Shown: positions 8,488 through 17,770, numbered from the stretch's first letter. The stretch: DNA of 64,000 bases from Janthinobacterium sp. J1-1 (GCF_030944405.1 NZ_CP132339.1:6448001-6512000), one strand, 5' to 3'. The notes: a model not told the origin generated them from the sequence alone. Program-made: numbers and translations.

Positions 8488-8793
8488 AATTAAGCGGCTC
8501 GAAATTATAAATATAGCCCATTTGGTAATACTCAGAAGAAAAATTTGTATATTTAATGGGTTGCTAAAGACATCGTAAAAACCTACTCCAATAACAGTTC
8601 TACATTGTGGATACGATCTGACGAAAAAATCTGTGAATTTCGCGGAAATAATTATTACTGATGATTAGTATCTAGAAACCAACATTTTTGGTAAAATGGA
8701 AGATTTTCTCCCAACCCTTTCAATGCTACAGTCCTCTACTACTGGCGTTGCTGGAGGGACAAGCGGGAGTTACACTATTTTGACAGGAAAAAA
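8488..8793. other. Intergenic region between the two island ATPases
   Basis: No gene was found. A possible promoter for the next gene is TTGCTG (8748-8753) with TACACT (8771-8776) at 17-base spacing, which would give a very short leader before the AGGA site and the ATG at 8794. Confidence 0.35.
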
Positions 8794-10467
8794 ATGATAG
8801 ATATTGCTGGAAAATCTAAAAAAGAAATTGGTCTAGAAGACAACAAGATGATCCGCATAGCCTCAGTGAAAGGAATATTTGTCTCGAAATTCCGATCCTT
8901 TGAAAATCGAACTGTCGAGCTAGGAAGCCGCATCACCGTACTGAGCGGCAGAAACGGCACCATGAAGACGTCGCTCATGGGATTAATTGCACATCCTTTT
9001 GGAGGCCAGTCGAAAGATGCATTTGGTCGTGAATTAAAGATGCCACTAAAAGAGGTTTTTAAGCTTTCAGCCACCTATGACCTTGAGCCATACGCCTATA
9101 GCTTAGTGATAGAAACCTTGGATTCGGAAGAATTGCTACGTGAAGAAGTTAAAATTTACTACACTGCTGAAAAGACAAACCGACACCGCGTAGTGGTATC
9201 TGGCGCAGAAAAGGGAGATGGTAATTTCAATTACAACACTTCACTTTTAAACTTAAAAAGACTATTACCATTAGTTGATACGAATGCAAAACCAGACGAA
9301 GACAAAGCGGTTGTTCTAAGCGACAAGGAAAAATTTCAACAAAAAGACTTTTATGAGCATGTCTTCCCTAGCACTGAATACAATGCGTTTACACCGATTC
9401 ATCACAAGGGGCAAAAAACGACCTTTGCTCCGGCAGGTGAAGATGCTAGATATGATTACGAGTCAATTTCTTCCGGAGAGGATAATTTAGGTGCTATTTT
9501 CAATCGACTTCTCGGTTTTCAACGGGCTTTTGTCAAAGGGCAGAAAGAAGGAAACGGCATCCTATGTATAGATGAATTTGAAAGTGGACTGCATCCGGTT
9601 GCACAAATAAGTCTGCTGAAATATCTCTATAATTGGTCAGCTGATTACAAGGTTCAAGTTGTAATAACAACGCATTCGCTGCATCTCATTCAACATATAT
9701 ATTTAACTCAGACCAAACATTTGGATGACAAAAGGATAATTTTCAACTTTGTCAGTTGTGCAAATGCAGGAAAAAAGAAAAATTTCCCGATCCTTCAAAA
9801 CCCGGAATTTAATATTGCATACAAAGAGTTGACTTTAGAAAACCCGGAAGATGTAGCTCAAGCACAAAAAATCGACGTTTTTTGCGAGGATGCAATTGCA
9901 GTTCACTATATTAAAAAACTCATTAAACGAACAGATATTTTGAGACAAGTCAGTTTCCATACAAATCTTAACCTAGACAAAAGTAATAACGGAACAACAT
10001 ATACTAGTCTTGCGAATCTGTGTAAAAATTTCAGTCTATTGCTGCAGAAATCCATGGTTATCTTCGATGCAGATGTTGCAAAAACAGTAACCGATCCAAT
10101 TAAAGAAAAAAATATCTACCTTGTACTTCCTGATGAAGATGGTCTTGCCATCGAGCGACGAATCATTGTTTTGATCATATCCTTGGAGGACGATGATAAA
10201 TTTTTTGAGTACTTCAAAAAAGAGAAAATGAAATTCTTGCAAGAATTTAAGAATGCGGGGCTATCATTGAGTTGTGCAGACATTAAAGATGAGAAGAAGG
10301 TAAAAATTGATAGCTGCAAGAAATGGGCTTATCAAGATATTGCCGAGTTCAAAAGATATATCACATACTATTGTACTAAATTCGCTGATCGTGACGTTTT
10401 CCTAAAAAAATTTCTGGAGCGCACTAATTCAATAAATATGGCAAAAGGCTTACCAAAAATTCTTTAA
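8794..10467 (+). CDS. OLD-like AAA ATPase with C-terminal Toprim-like domain
   Basis: 557 residues. The N-terminal ABC/SMC-type ATPase has a P-loop GRNGTMKTS (about 52-60), an ABC-signature-like SSGED (226-230), Walker B GILCIDEFESGLHP (255-268) and an H-loop TTHS (292-295). The C-terminal half carries a Toprim-like pattern: VFCEDAIA (about 362-369, acidic residue in place of the first Glu) and VIFDADV (422-428, paired Asp), followed by LPDEDGLAIERR. This is the domain order of OLD-family nucleases, many of which act in phage defence. The P-loop has Met where Gly precedes the Lys in the canonical GxGK. AGGA lies six bases before the ATG. Nuclease activity is inferred. Confidence 0.78.
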   Translation: MIDIAGKSKKEIGLEDNKMIRIASVKGIFVSKFRSFENRTVELGSRITVLSGRNGTMKTSLMGLIAHPFGGQSKDAFGRELKMPLKEVFKLSATYDLEPYAYSLVIETLDSEELLREEVKIYYTAEKTNRHRVVVSGAEKGDGNFNYNTSLLNLKRLLPLVDTNAKPDEDKAVVLSDKEKFQQKDFYEHVFPSTEYNAFTPIHHKGQKTTFAPAGEDARYDYESISSGEDNLGAIFNRLLGFQRAFVKGQKEGNGILCIDEFESGLHPVAQISLLKYLYNWSADYKVQVVITTHSLHLIQHIYLTQTKHLDDKRIIFNFVSCANAGKKKNFPILQNPEFNIAYKELTLENPEDVAQAQKIDVFCEDAIAVHYIKKLIKRTDILRQVSFHTNLNLDKSNNGTTYTSLANLCKNFSLLLQKSMVIFDADVAKTVTDPIKEKNIYLVLPDEDGLAIERRIIVLIISLEDDDKFFEYFKKEKMKFLQEFKNAGLSLSCADIKDEKKVKIDSCKKWAYQDIAEFKRYITYYCTKFADRDVFLKKFLERTNSINMAKGLPKIL

Positions 10468-10509
10468 TACGTTTATTTTTTACAAAATTAACTTCTTTTC
10501 ACTAAAGCC

Positions 10510-11367
10510 TCATGCAGCCTGCATCGACGCTCGCAGTCCTGGACACTCTAGTGAATGTCCTAAAAAGATCGCTTCCGTTCCTCGATATCGATTTTGCGCG
10601 GTGTAACTCAAACTGTAGCTCACATACTGCAGACGGCTGTAGAGGTCACGGATTTCTGGAACGTCATCATAGGAAACCATTACGTGTTGGCGAACTGCAA
10701 GTGCGGCAGCGGCAACGGCTGCATGGTCTTCGTGTTGGTAATGATGTTCGTATAAGTCGCCACCCTTTACGTAATAAGGTGGATCAAGATAGACCAGTGT
10801 ACGATCAGGCAGCGTAGGCACAACGATCTCTAAAAGTTCGACTGCGTCTCGCTGATACAATTCGATCCGATCACTATGCTCGCCAATAAGTTGCACTCGG
10901 CTGATTAACTCGTCCTTGTTGAATCGAGCGTCAATCTTAAAGTTTCCATTTTGTTGCTTTCCCCCAATTACGCCTGCGCGGAGGATTCCAGAACGGTTAG
11001 TGCGATTCAAGAAAAAAGTAGAAAATCCGAGTTCGAGAACATTCGCGATGTCTTTCCTAGATTGCACTTCGCGTTGCGTTTCCCATGTTTCCATGTTCAC
11101 TTCTACGTTCTCAATCATCCCGCACAGGCGATCTGCATCGTTCAAAACGGAATACCAAAATGCCCATACTGAACGATCCAGATCATTGATATGAGCCGTC
11201 TCCACGAACTCTTGAATCACCAGCTCCAATGCCACCGATGCACCGCCCGCGTACGGCTCGACATAGTGCCCCCCCATGAGCCGGTTGTGGCGGAAGAGCG
11301 CCTTGACGTACTCCGTTAGCTTCGTTTTTCCGCCTGGGTATCGCAGTGGTGAATGATAACTTGACAA
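10510..11367 (-). CDS. DNA adenine (N6) methylase, D12/Dam class
   Basis: About 285 residues. The N-terminal motif SPLRYPGGKTKL is the SAM-binding FxGxK-type motif of D12-class adenine methylases, and VYLDPPYYVKGG carries the catalytic DPPY motif, with the target recognition region between. The predicted start is TTG at 11367, six bases after GGAG; another in-frame TTG at 11379 would add four residues and lacks a site. It lies 60-odd bases downstream of the interrupted ParB-like gene on the same strand, so both probably belonged to one operon. No cognate restriction endonuclease is recognisable, so it is either an orphan methylase or part of a non-classical system. Confidence 0.9.
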   Translation of the reverse strand: MSSYHSPLRYPGGKTKLTEYVKALFRHNRLMGGHYVEPYAGGASVALELVIQEFVETAHINDLDRSVWAFWYSVLNDADRLCGMIENVEVNMETWETQREVQSRKDIANVLELGFSTFFLNRTNRSGILRAGVIGGKQQNGNFKIDARFNKDELISRVQLIGEHSDRIELYQRDAVELLEIVVPTLPDRTLVYLDPPYYVKGGDLYEHHYQHEDHAAVAAAALAVRQHVMVSYDDVPEIRDLYSRLQYVSYSLSYTAQNRYRGTEAIFLGHSLECPGLRASMQAA

Positions 11368-12134
11368 TTGTGTCTCCAATGAACAGGCGTTACTTTAACG
11401 CCTTTTGGTGACGCTGCCCAGCACAGGTTTAAACATGCGCAATTGCTTGCATGAAATCGGAAATATTGTCCCAAATGGTCAACAGTTCACTTGGCAACGG
11501 TGAGGCGTGTCGGCCATGAACGAATGAGTGCAACGTAGTGATACTGCTAGGGTCTGATCCGTCCGCCACTAACCGCTGTACTGAGCCTTCCTGATTTTTG
11601 TTTAGCCTATTGGCTTTCTTGAGGTGTGCTGCAGCAGAATTTACCTTGTCTGCCAAAGATGTGCGGCGCGCATCCTTACGGATAATTGCAACTTTCTCAC
11701 GCGGAAGGTAATCATCAAGACACAATTCAATAAAAACTCGCAGCAGGACCGCTACCGCGTTCTTGCTGCCATCGACTTGCAACGTCTTCAGTTCACGGTA
11801 GATTACAGCTAGACGAGGGCTCGAATTGCTTGTTGTAATACTGAATTCCTTCGGAATCAAGGTCTTGCGAGCTAAAGATTTTTCGCGAACACGGATTGTT
11901 GGTGGAGGAGATACAAGAGCAGGTGCCGCATCTAAATCGACGGTCCATAGAGCGTCAGCCGACTGAGCCTTGGGCAACACCGACTTCGGCAACTGATCAA
12001 GATATACTTGACGCTGTGTTTTGCTCTTTAATGTAGTCACATTCCAATCACCTTTCGCGATGTCCTGAACAATATAGTGGATCCCGAATCTGAGACGATG
12101 GTTTAAGCTGTGGTCCGTGAAAGGATGACAGCAA

Positions 12135-12425
12135 ATGAGTGAAGGTAAAAAACGTCGGGTACACACGGCCGAGTTTAAGGCCAAGGTCGGTCTGGAGGCC
12201 GTTCGCGGCGTCAAGACGGTGACGGAGATCGCGCAAGAGTTCGGCGTGCATCCGGTGCTGGTGGGCCAGTGGAAAAAGGAAATCCTGGAGAACGCCGGCG
12301 CGCTGTTCGACACCAAGCGCGGCCCCAAGCCGATCGATGAAAGCAGTCCCGAGGACAAACTATACGGCGAGATCGGTCGGCTGAAGATGGAAGTGGACTG
12401 GCTTAAAAAAAAGCTGGGGCCGTGA
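12135..12425 (+). CDS. IS3-family transposase OrfA
   Basis: 96 residues with the HTH/leucine-zipper OrfA layout: RRVHTAEFKAKVGLEAVRG, then TVTEIAQEFGVHPVLVGQWKKE (helix-turn-helix), then a coiled-coil-like end EIGRLKMEVDWLKKK. It binds the terminal repeats. Near the end an eight-A run (12405-12412) forms an A-AAA-AAG slippery heptamer (12407-12413) for -1 frameshifting into orfB, giving the OrfAB transposase. Confidence 0.92.
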   Translation: MSEGKKRRVHTAEFKAKVGLEAVRGVKTVTEIAQEFGVHPVLVGQWKKEILENAGALFDTKRGPKPIDESSPEDKLYGEIGRLKMEVDWLKKKLGP

Positions 12426-13387
12426 GCCAGGAGGCGCGCTTGGGCTGGATCGAAGCCGGGCACGAGAAGCTGCCGCTGACGCGCCAATGCGAGCTGGCAA
12501 GCGTGCCGCGCGCGACGGTGTACCGCCGGATCGACGCGGCATCCCGGCAGGCATGCGAGGACGAGAGCGACCTGAAGCTGAGCGCGCTGATTGACGAGGA
12601 ATACACCAGTCGGCCTTTTTATGGCAGCAGGCGCATGGTCGTGTTCCTGCGCGCGACGGGCCATGTAGTCAACCGCAAGCGCGTGCAGCGTCTGATGCGC
12701 GGCATGGGGCTGGCGGGCATGGCGCCGGGGCCGAATACGAGCCGAGCGCATCCGCAGCACAAGGTCTATCCGTACCTGTTGCGCGGTGTGCCCGTGACGC
12801 GTCCTAATCACGTATGGTCGACCGATATCACCTACATCCGGTTGGCGCGGGGCTTCGCGTATTTGGTGGCGATCATCGACTGGTACAGCCGCAAGTTGCT
12901 GTCCTGGCGCCTCAGCAACAGCATGGACGCGTCGTTCTGCGTGGACTGCCTGGAGGACGCCTTGCGCCAGCATGGCAAGCCGGAGTTGTTCAACAGCGAT
13001 CAGGGTTCGCAGTTCACCAGCACGGCCTTCACCGACGTGCTCAAGCGCGAAGGCGTCGCCATCAGCATGGACGGGCGCGGTCGGGCGCTGGACAACATCT
13101 TCGTCGAGCGGCTGTGGCGCAACGTGAAGTACGAGGATGTGTATCTGAAAGGATACGCCAATATGGCGGAATTGACGGTGGGCCTGGCGCAGTATTTCGC
13201 GTTCTATAACGCTGAGCGGCCGCACCAATCGCTGAGCTACCAGACGCCCGACCAAGTCTACCGCGACGGGGTTGGCGGCGGTGCGCTGATCGTCGACCGG
13301 TTTGGTGACGACAAGAAGAAGTCACAGGAAGAGAGCAATACGGGTCAGCGCCGAGCAGCTGGAGCAGTGGAAACGGGCACAGCTTAA
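12422..13387 (+). CDS. IS3-family transposase OrfB (DDE integrase domain)
   Basis: 321 residues read from a GTG that overlaps the orfA stop, but normally expressed as an OrfAB fusion by frameshifting. The HTH_21-like region includes SRPFYGSRRMVVFL. The rve-type catalytic core shows the DDE triad: D in WSTDITYIRL, D in FNSDQGSQFTS and E in NIFVERLWRNVKYE. The C-terminal FYNAERPHQSLSYQTPDQVY is typical of the family. All motifs are intact with no frameshift apart from the programmed one. Confidence 0.93.
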   Translation: MSQEARLGWIEAGHEKLPLTRQCELASVPRATVYRRIDAASRQACEDESDLKLSALIDEEYTSRPFYGSRRMVVFLRATGHVVNRKRVQRLMRGMGLAGMAPGPNTSRAHPQHKVYPYLLRGVPVTRPNHVWSTDITYIRLARGFAYLVAIIDWYSRKLLSWRLSNSMDASFCVDCLEDALRQHGKPELFNSDQGSQFTSTAFTDVLKREGVAISMDGRGRALDNIFVERLWRNVKYEDVYLKGYANMAELTVGLAQYFAFYNAERPHQSLSYQTPDQVYRDGVGGGALIVDRFGDDKKKSQEESNTGQRRAAGAVETGTA

Positions 13388-14306
13388 ATTAGTCGGGAAA
13401 GTGTCTTGACTGATGGATCCACTTTACAACGCGAGTAACAATTTTTTCCAACTCACCCAATGGCACCAAGCTTTCAACCTTCTCACCAGCCTTTTTAATG
13501 CCCATAATACTGCGCACTGCTGGGTCTCCAAGCAGGCGGTTAAAAGTCGTAATAGGAAATGGACCACGTGCGGTCAGCTCCCCCTCTGTGAACCAGCCAT
13601 TTTGTTTACCGAAATCTAATAAATTCAGCCCGGCATCGCCTTTCCGAAAACGAGCCTTCTGCGTTCCGTCCCAAGGCACTGTTCCAGCACCCTCGTTCTC
13701 ACCCGTGTGTTTCAGCAAGATCCACACGTCCGCCTCTTCACGCGTACCGAAGGAGACAACGTTAATTTTGCTCACTTCATGCCTACTGTTCGCTGCCAAT
13801 TTTTTCATCCGTTTGACGAATGTTGGCACACCTGGCCCCGGTGGCAAAGAATCCAACATAACGGGCTTTGAAAGCACTTTCAGGACAGCAGCGCGACGAT
13901 TCCCCTCCAAGACGACATACCGACGGCCTTCAATTTCATACACAGCGAGCAGGTCGATTGGATTCTGTCCATTTGTAGTGATATGCTCAGCCAACCGAAT
14001 AGTCTTGGTAAGATTGTCAAGCAAGATCTTTTCAAGCGCTTCACGCTGACTAAATTGCGTGGGGAAACGGGGATTATTTAGATCGAAGTCTAGTTTGGAA
14101 GCAGGTACTTGAAATGGAGTCATTTTTATAGGTAAATTTCCCAGTTAGAAATACTATTGCAATGTACACCTTTTTAGAACTTGCCAAAAGGGGCATCTAT
14201 GCCTTTTCCACCTCCGTCATGAGTACAAGTCCCATGGTGGTGCCGCGAGAGTAGCGACGATGAGGTTCACCTTCGTATACGGACTCATGCTTAGCACGCC
14301 GTAAAA

Positions 14307-14458
14307 CATGCTTAGTCGAAACCTGATCAGAACCACGAACGCGCGCCGCAGGCGCGCGAGGCTGCCGCGCAGCGGCAGCAGTTGGCCGATTCGGAAAGGG
14401 CCGGGCCAGTAGGCCCGACCCTTCGAATCCCCCGCGCAGGGCGCGCAGGCGCCCTGCT
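14307..14458. repeat. GC-rich hairpin array, copy B, beside tRNA-Ser
   Basis: Four consecutive hairpins: GCGCGCC-GCA-GGCGCGC (14341-14357), GCTGCCGC-GCA-GCGGCAGC (14361-14379), a ten-base stem GGGCCGGGCC with loop AGTA (14398-14421, one mismatch), and GCAGGGCGC with loop GCAG (14436-14457). Three have GCA-type loops. The first 51 bases match copy A at 6642-6692. No protein-coding evidence was seen in 14124-14517; reading frames across it have no recognisable domains. Confidence 0.6.
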
Positions 14459-14481
14459 TCTCTCCGCCTGCAGACGAAAAA

Positions 14482-14503
14482 AAAGCTACCCGAGGGTAGC
14501 TTT
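14482..14503 (-). terminator. Intrinsic terminator of tRNA-Ser
   Basis: AAAGCTACCC-GA-GGGTAGCTTT forms a ten-base stem. On the minus strand it is followed by a run of Ts (the A-run at 14477-14484). A T-rich run on the plus side as well makes it bidirectional. Confidence 0.85.
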
Positions 14504-14517
14504 CTTTTTTTCGTCTT

Positions 14518-14608
14518 TGGCGGAGAGAGGGGGATTCGAACCCCCGATAGAGTATTACCCTATACACGCTTTCCAGGCGTGCGCCTTCAGCCGCTCAGCC
14601 ATCTCTCC
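14518..14608 (-). tRNA. tRNA-Ser (anticodon GGA)
   Basis: Minus strand: the acceptor arm starts GGAGAGATGG, the anticodon loop is CTGGAAA flanked by a CACGC/GCGTG stem, and there is a long variable arm (TATAGGGTAATACCCTAT). The T-loop is GGTTCGAATCC, and the 3' end is TCTCTCCG plus encoded CCA. The length of 91 bases fits a class II serine tRNA reading UCC/UCU. It borders the accessory island. Confidence 0.97.
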
Positions 14609-14750
14609 TGCATGCAATGCTGGCGTACTACTTGCATTGCTACTATTTCCGCTTGTCGCGAAGCCGCAGATTATAGCAAGGAATCTACGTTCTGCCAAAG
14701 ATATTTACCTTGGGGTAAAAGTCTGATTGCAACCCAACCCCTTGACTGCT

Positions 14751-14791
14751 GGGGTCAGACGGGGACGCCGAGTCCCGGAGGGTCTGACCCC
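14751..14791 (-). terminator. Long palindrome downstream of acs
   Basis: Outer arms GGGGTCAGAC (14751-14760) and GTCTGACCCC (14782-14791) enclose an inner GGAC/GTCC stem. It lies 17 bases after the acs stop and probably ends that transcript or protects its 3' end. A close relative is at 39650-39676 after truB. Confidence 0.55.
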
Positions 14792-14807
14792 GATGCTGCT
14801 TACGCCA

Positions 14808-16808
14808 TCACGATGCCTCTTTCAGCTGATCCAGGATGGCCGGGTTTTCCAGCGTCGACACGTCCTGCGTGATCGTCTCCCCCTTGGCCAGCACGCGCAG
14901 CAGGCGGCGCATGATTTTGCCGGAGCGGGTTTTCGGGAGGTTGTCGCCGAAGCGGATCTCTTTCGGTTTCGCGATCGGGCCGATTTCCTTGCCGACCCAG
15001 TTGCGCAGCTCCAGCGCCAGCTTCTTCGCTTCTTCGCCGGTCGGGCGGGCTTGCTTCAGGACCACGAAGGCGCAGATCGATTCACCCGTTGTATCGTCCG
15101 GGCGGCCCACCACGGCCGCTTCGGCGACCAGCGGGTTGGCGACCAGGGCCGATTCGATTTCCATCGTGCCCATGCGGTGGCCGGAGACGTTCAGCACGTC
15201 ATCGATGCGGCCGGTGATCGTGAAGTAGCCGGTGTCCTTGTTGCGGATGGCGCCGTCGCCGGCCAGGTACATCTTGCCGCCCAGCTCTTCCGGGAAATAG
15301 CTGGATTTAAAACGGTCCGGGTTGTTCCAGATCGTGCGGATCATCGATGGCCATGGGCGTTTCACGACCAAAATACCGCCCTGCCCGTTCGGCACGTCCT
15401 GGCCCGCTTCGTCGACGATGGTGGCCATGATGCCTGGCAATGGCAAGGTGCACGAGCCCGGCACCATCGGCGTCGCGCCTGGCAACGGGGTGATCATGTG
15501 GCCGCCGGTTTCGGTTTGCCAGAAGGTATCGACGATCGGGCATTTTTCGCCGCCGATGTTTTTGTAGTACCACATCCACGCTTCAGGATTGATCGGCTCG
15601 CCGACCGTGCCCAGCAGGCGCAGGCTGGACAGGTCGTAGTGTTGCGGATGGACTTTCGGGTCCACGTCGGCCGCCTTGATCAGCGAACGGATGGCCGTTG
15701 GCGCCGTGTAGAAGATGCTGACGTTGTGCTTCTTGATGGTTTCCCAGAAGCGGCCCGCGTTCGGGTAGGTCGGGATGCCTTCGAACACCACCTGCGTGGC
15801 GCCGACGGCCATCGGGCCATAGGCGATGTAGCTGTGGCCGGTCACCCAGCCGATGTCGGCGGTGCACCAGAACACGTCGTCGGGCTTGATGTCGAAGCTC
15901 CACTTCATGGTCAGCGCGGCCCATAGCAGGTAGCCGCCGCTCGAATGCTGCACGCCTTTCGGGGTGCCGGTCGAGCCGGAGGTGTACAGGATAAACAATG
16001 GATGCTCGGCATCGACCCATTCCGGTTCGCACTGCGCGCTCTGGCCTTCGACCAGATCGTGCAGCCAGGTATCGCGGCCTGCCACCATCGGCAGGTCGCT
16101 GCCGGTGCGTTTGTAGACGATGACGTTTTTCACGGATTCGCAGCCGCCCAGCGCCAGCGCTTCGTCGACGATCGATTTCAATGGCAGCTTCTTGCCGCCG
16201 CGCAGTTGTTCGTCACCCGTGATCACGGCCACGGCGCCGGCGTCGATAATGCGTTCCTGCAAGGACTTGGCCGAGAAGCCGCCGAACACCACCGAGTGGG
16301 TGGCGCCGATGCGCGCGCAGGCTTGCATGGCGGCCACGCCTTCGACCGACATCGACATGTAGATGATCACGCGGTCGCCCTTGGCGATGCCCTTGGCCTT
16401 CAGGCCGTTGGCGAACTTGCAGACTTTTTCGTGCAGTTGGCTATACGTGGCTTTGGTGACGGTGCCGTCGTCCGCTTCGAAGATGATGGCGGTCTTGTCG
16501 CCCAGGCCATTTTCGATATTGCGGTCGAGGCAGTTGTACGAGACATTCAGCTGGCCGTCTTCGAACCATTTGTAGAACGGCGCGTTGTCTTCGTTGAGGG
16601 TGCGGGTGAACGGCTTTTTCCAGCTCAGGTTTTCGCGGGCCAGCTTGGCCCAGAAGCCTTCGTAGTCGCGCTCGGCATCGGCCACCATGGCCTTGTAGGC
16701 GTCCATGCCCGAAATGGTTGCCTGCGCAGCGAATTGCTGAGAAGGTTCAAAGATGCGGGACTCTTCCGGTCCCTGCTGCTGCGTGCCTTGGTTTTCTGTC
16801 GTGGCCAT
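14808..16808 (-). CDS. acs: Acetyl-CoA synthetase (AMP-forming)
   Basis: 666 residues, near the usual 650. It converts acetate, ATP and CoA to acetyl-CoA through acetyl-AMP in the cytoplasm. The ANL-family core motif is [15 protein letters not shown]; the hinge/C-terminal domain shows [15 protein letters not shown] and the end [15 protein letters not shown], which contains the lysine that acetylation silences in homologues. The [17 protein letters not shown] segment is typical of Acs. The ATG at 16808 follows GGAG. It is transcribed alone, with a palindrome at its end, and probably serves acetate scavenging together with the nearby fumarase. Confidence 0.97.
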   Translation of the reverse strand: MATTENQGTQQQGPEESRIFEPSQQFAAQATISGMDAYKAMVADAERDYEGFWAKLARENLSWKKPFTRTLNEDNAPFYKWFEDGQLNVSYNCLDRNIENGLGDKTAIIFEADDGTVTKATYSQLHEKVCKFANGLKAKGIAKGDRVIIYMSMSVEGVAAMQACARIGATHSVVFGGFSAKSLQERIIDAGAVAVITGDEQLRGGKKLPLKSIVDEALALGGCESVKNVIVYKRTGSDLPMVAGRDTWLHDLVEGQSAQCEPEWVDAEHPLFILYTSGSTGTPKGVQHSSGGYLLWAALTMKWSFDIKPDDVFWCTADIGWVTGHSYIAYGPMAVGATQVVFEGIPTYPNAGRFWETIKKHNVSIFYTAPTAIRSLIKAADVDPKVHPQHYDLSSLRLLGTVGEPINPEAWMWYYKNIGGEKCPIVDTFWQTETGGHMITPLPGATPMVPGSCTLPLPGIMATIVDEAGQDVPNGQGGILVVKRPWPSMIRTIWNNPDRFKSSYFPEELGGKMYLAGDGAIRNKDTGYFTITGRIDDVLNVSGHRMGTMEIESALVANPLVAEAAVVGRPDDTTGESICAFVVLKQARPTGEEAKKLALELRNWVGKEIGPIAKPKEIRFGDNLPKTRSGKIMRRLLRVLAKGETITQDVSTLENPAILDQLKEAS

Positions 16809-17102
16809 GCTGATCTCCAGTGTAGTAATTGTTTGCTAATACCATATTCCCAGCGTCTTACGGACGCCTTACAGCCTGGTTTTTTTCATGCTCCTGCTCT
16901 TACCATACTCGCCCGCATTGATGAGCGTCAAGCACGTGACGCCCCATATAGTGGCCCGAAAAGACCTGACTGTCTGTTTATCTTGGGCCTGCTTGTGTTT
17001 CATCAAGACCAAGAACTCGACATGGGGGCATGCGCAGTGACTATCAGCAAGTGTAAAATGTCGGCATGCCAAAAAATGGGCATTAATCCCAGGACTCTCC
17101 AC

Positions 17103-17723
17103 ATGATCGACCACTCAAACAAGCCCTCACACACCAAGCTGCACCCCCTGTCTGCCTTCATCTTCATGTCGCGCTGGCTGCAATTGCCGCTGTACCTGGG
17201 CCTGATCCTGGCGCAATGCGTGTATGTATTTCATTTCTGGGTGGAATTGTCCGACCTGATCGGCGCCGTGTTCGGCAATGATGCGGCCCTGCAGCACGTG
17301 ATCAGTGCCGTCACCGTCCCAGGCGTAACGCCTCCGGTCAAACTCAACGAGGCCACCATCATGCTGGTGGTGCTGGGTCTGATCGATGTGGTGATGATTT
17401 CGAACCTGTTGATCATGGTCATCATCGGCGGCTACGAAACCTTTGTGTCGCGCATGCACCTCGATGATCACCCTGATCAGCCGGAATGGCTGTCGCACGT
17501 GAATGCGTCGGTGCTGAAGACCAAGCTGGCGATGGCCATCATCGGCATCTCGTCTATCCACCTGCTCAAAACTTTCATCAACGCTAGCGCGTATGCAAAA
17601 GAGCCGAACGTGGTCATCGCACAAACCGTCATTCACATGGTCTTCATCTTGTCGGCCATGGCGATCGCCTACACCGACCGCATCATGACCGTGACGCAGA
17701 ACCAGGCGCGTCCACCGCACTAA
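17103..17723 (+). CDS. YqhA/UPF0114-family inner membrane protein
   Basis: 206 residues with about four hydrophobic segments: LQLPLYLGLILAQCVYVF, IMLVVLGLIDVVMISNLLIM, a shorter segment near KLAMAIIGISSIHLL, and VVIAQTVIHMVFILSAMAIA. The motif SRWLQLPLYLGLI at the start and NLLIMVIIGGYETFVSR in the middle are characteristic of the TIGR00645/YqhA group. The function is unknown; it may be a small transporter or stress membrane protein. The ATG at 17103 is preceded by AGGA; the frame stays open far upstream as antisense to acs. It is followed 48 bases later by the fumarase gene, possibly co-transcribed. Confidence 0.88.
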   Translation: MIDHSNKPSHTKLHPLSAFIFMSRWLQLPLYLGLILAQCVYVFHFWVELSDLIGAVFGNDAALQHVISAVTVPGVTPPVKLNEATIMLVVLGLIDVVMISNLLIMVIIGGYETFVSRMHLDDHPDQPEWLSHVNASVLKTKLAMAIIGISSIHLLKTFINASAYAKEPNVVIAQTVIHMVFILSAMAIAYTDRIMTVTQNQARPPH

Positions 17724-17770
17724 CTCATGCAGTAACCAGTTTCATCCTTCTTATATCTCGCGAGAACACC

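Larger units (their letters stand above)
12078..13421 (+). mobile_element. IS3-family insertion sequence
   Basis: About 1.34 kb with ends that share TGGATCC at the tips and TTTAAGCTGTG further in (left 12078 onward; right end reads GGATCCA at 13415-13421). The tip match can be extended to nine bases (12076-13423). It contains overlapping orfA and orfB with a -1 frameshift signal and an intact DDE transposase, so it is probably active. I could not find a clean 3-5 base target duplication. It sits inside the ParB-like gene. Confidence 0.85.
11429..14123 (-). pseudogene. ParB/Srx-like domain gene, interrupted by an IS3 element
   Basis: Two coding parts on the minus strand flank the IS. The 5' part (about 14123-13424) encodes a ParB-like N-terminal domain: residues near 3-13 set the DNA-facing strand, and VVLEGNRRAAVLKVL matches the ParB/Srx motif E-G-x-R-R. 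The 3' part (about 12075-11429) continues in frame from ...VQDIAKGDWNVTTLK to a helical C-terminal region ending FMQAIAHV. The short ORF that ends just inside the IS (stop near 13389) is therefore an artefact of insertion. Intact homologues would be about 450 residues. Related ParB-like proteins accompany DNA methylases in defence loci. The disruption suggests the operon has lost function. Confidence 0.78.
6617..14517. mobile_element. AT-rich accessory (probable defence) island next to tRNA-Ser
   Basis: Between the haem-receptor locus and tRNA-Ser(GGA) the base composition drops sharply; the first ATPase gene is strikingly AT-rich compared with the GC-rich flanks. Cargo: a P-loop ATPase, an OLD-like ATPase/Toprim protein, a Dam-type methylase and a ParB-like gene broken by an IS3 element. 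Related GC-rich hairpin repeats lie at 6642-6710 and 14307-14458. No integrase and no obvious tRNA-derived direct repeat at the left end were found, so the boundaries and mechanism of entry are inferred. Confidence 0.6.

Noticed and set aside
11429..13255. A 608-codon minus-strand frame running through the IS3 element
   Set aside because: The first 400 or so codons are antisense to the transposase and have Arg/Ala/His-rich, non-protein-like composition. Only the last part is the real ParB-like C-terminal fragment.
12071..13430. A target-site duplication for the IS3 element
   Set aside because: Flanking bases (left ...CAATATAG, right CTTTACAAC...) share no 3-5 base direct repeat for any choice of terminal base, so none was annotated.
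14217..14567. A 116-codon minus-strand ORF spanning tRNA-Ser and the hairpin array
   Set aside because: It starts inside the tRNA and runs through its terminator and hairpins; no coding evidence.
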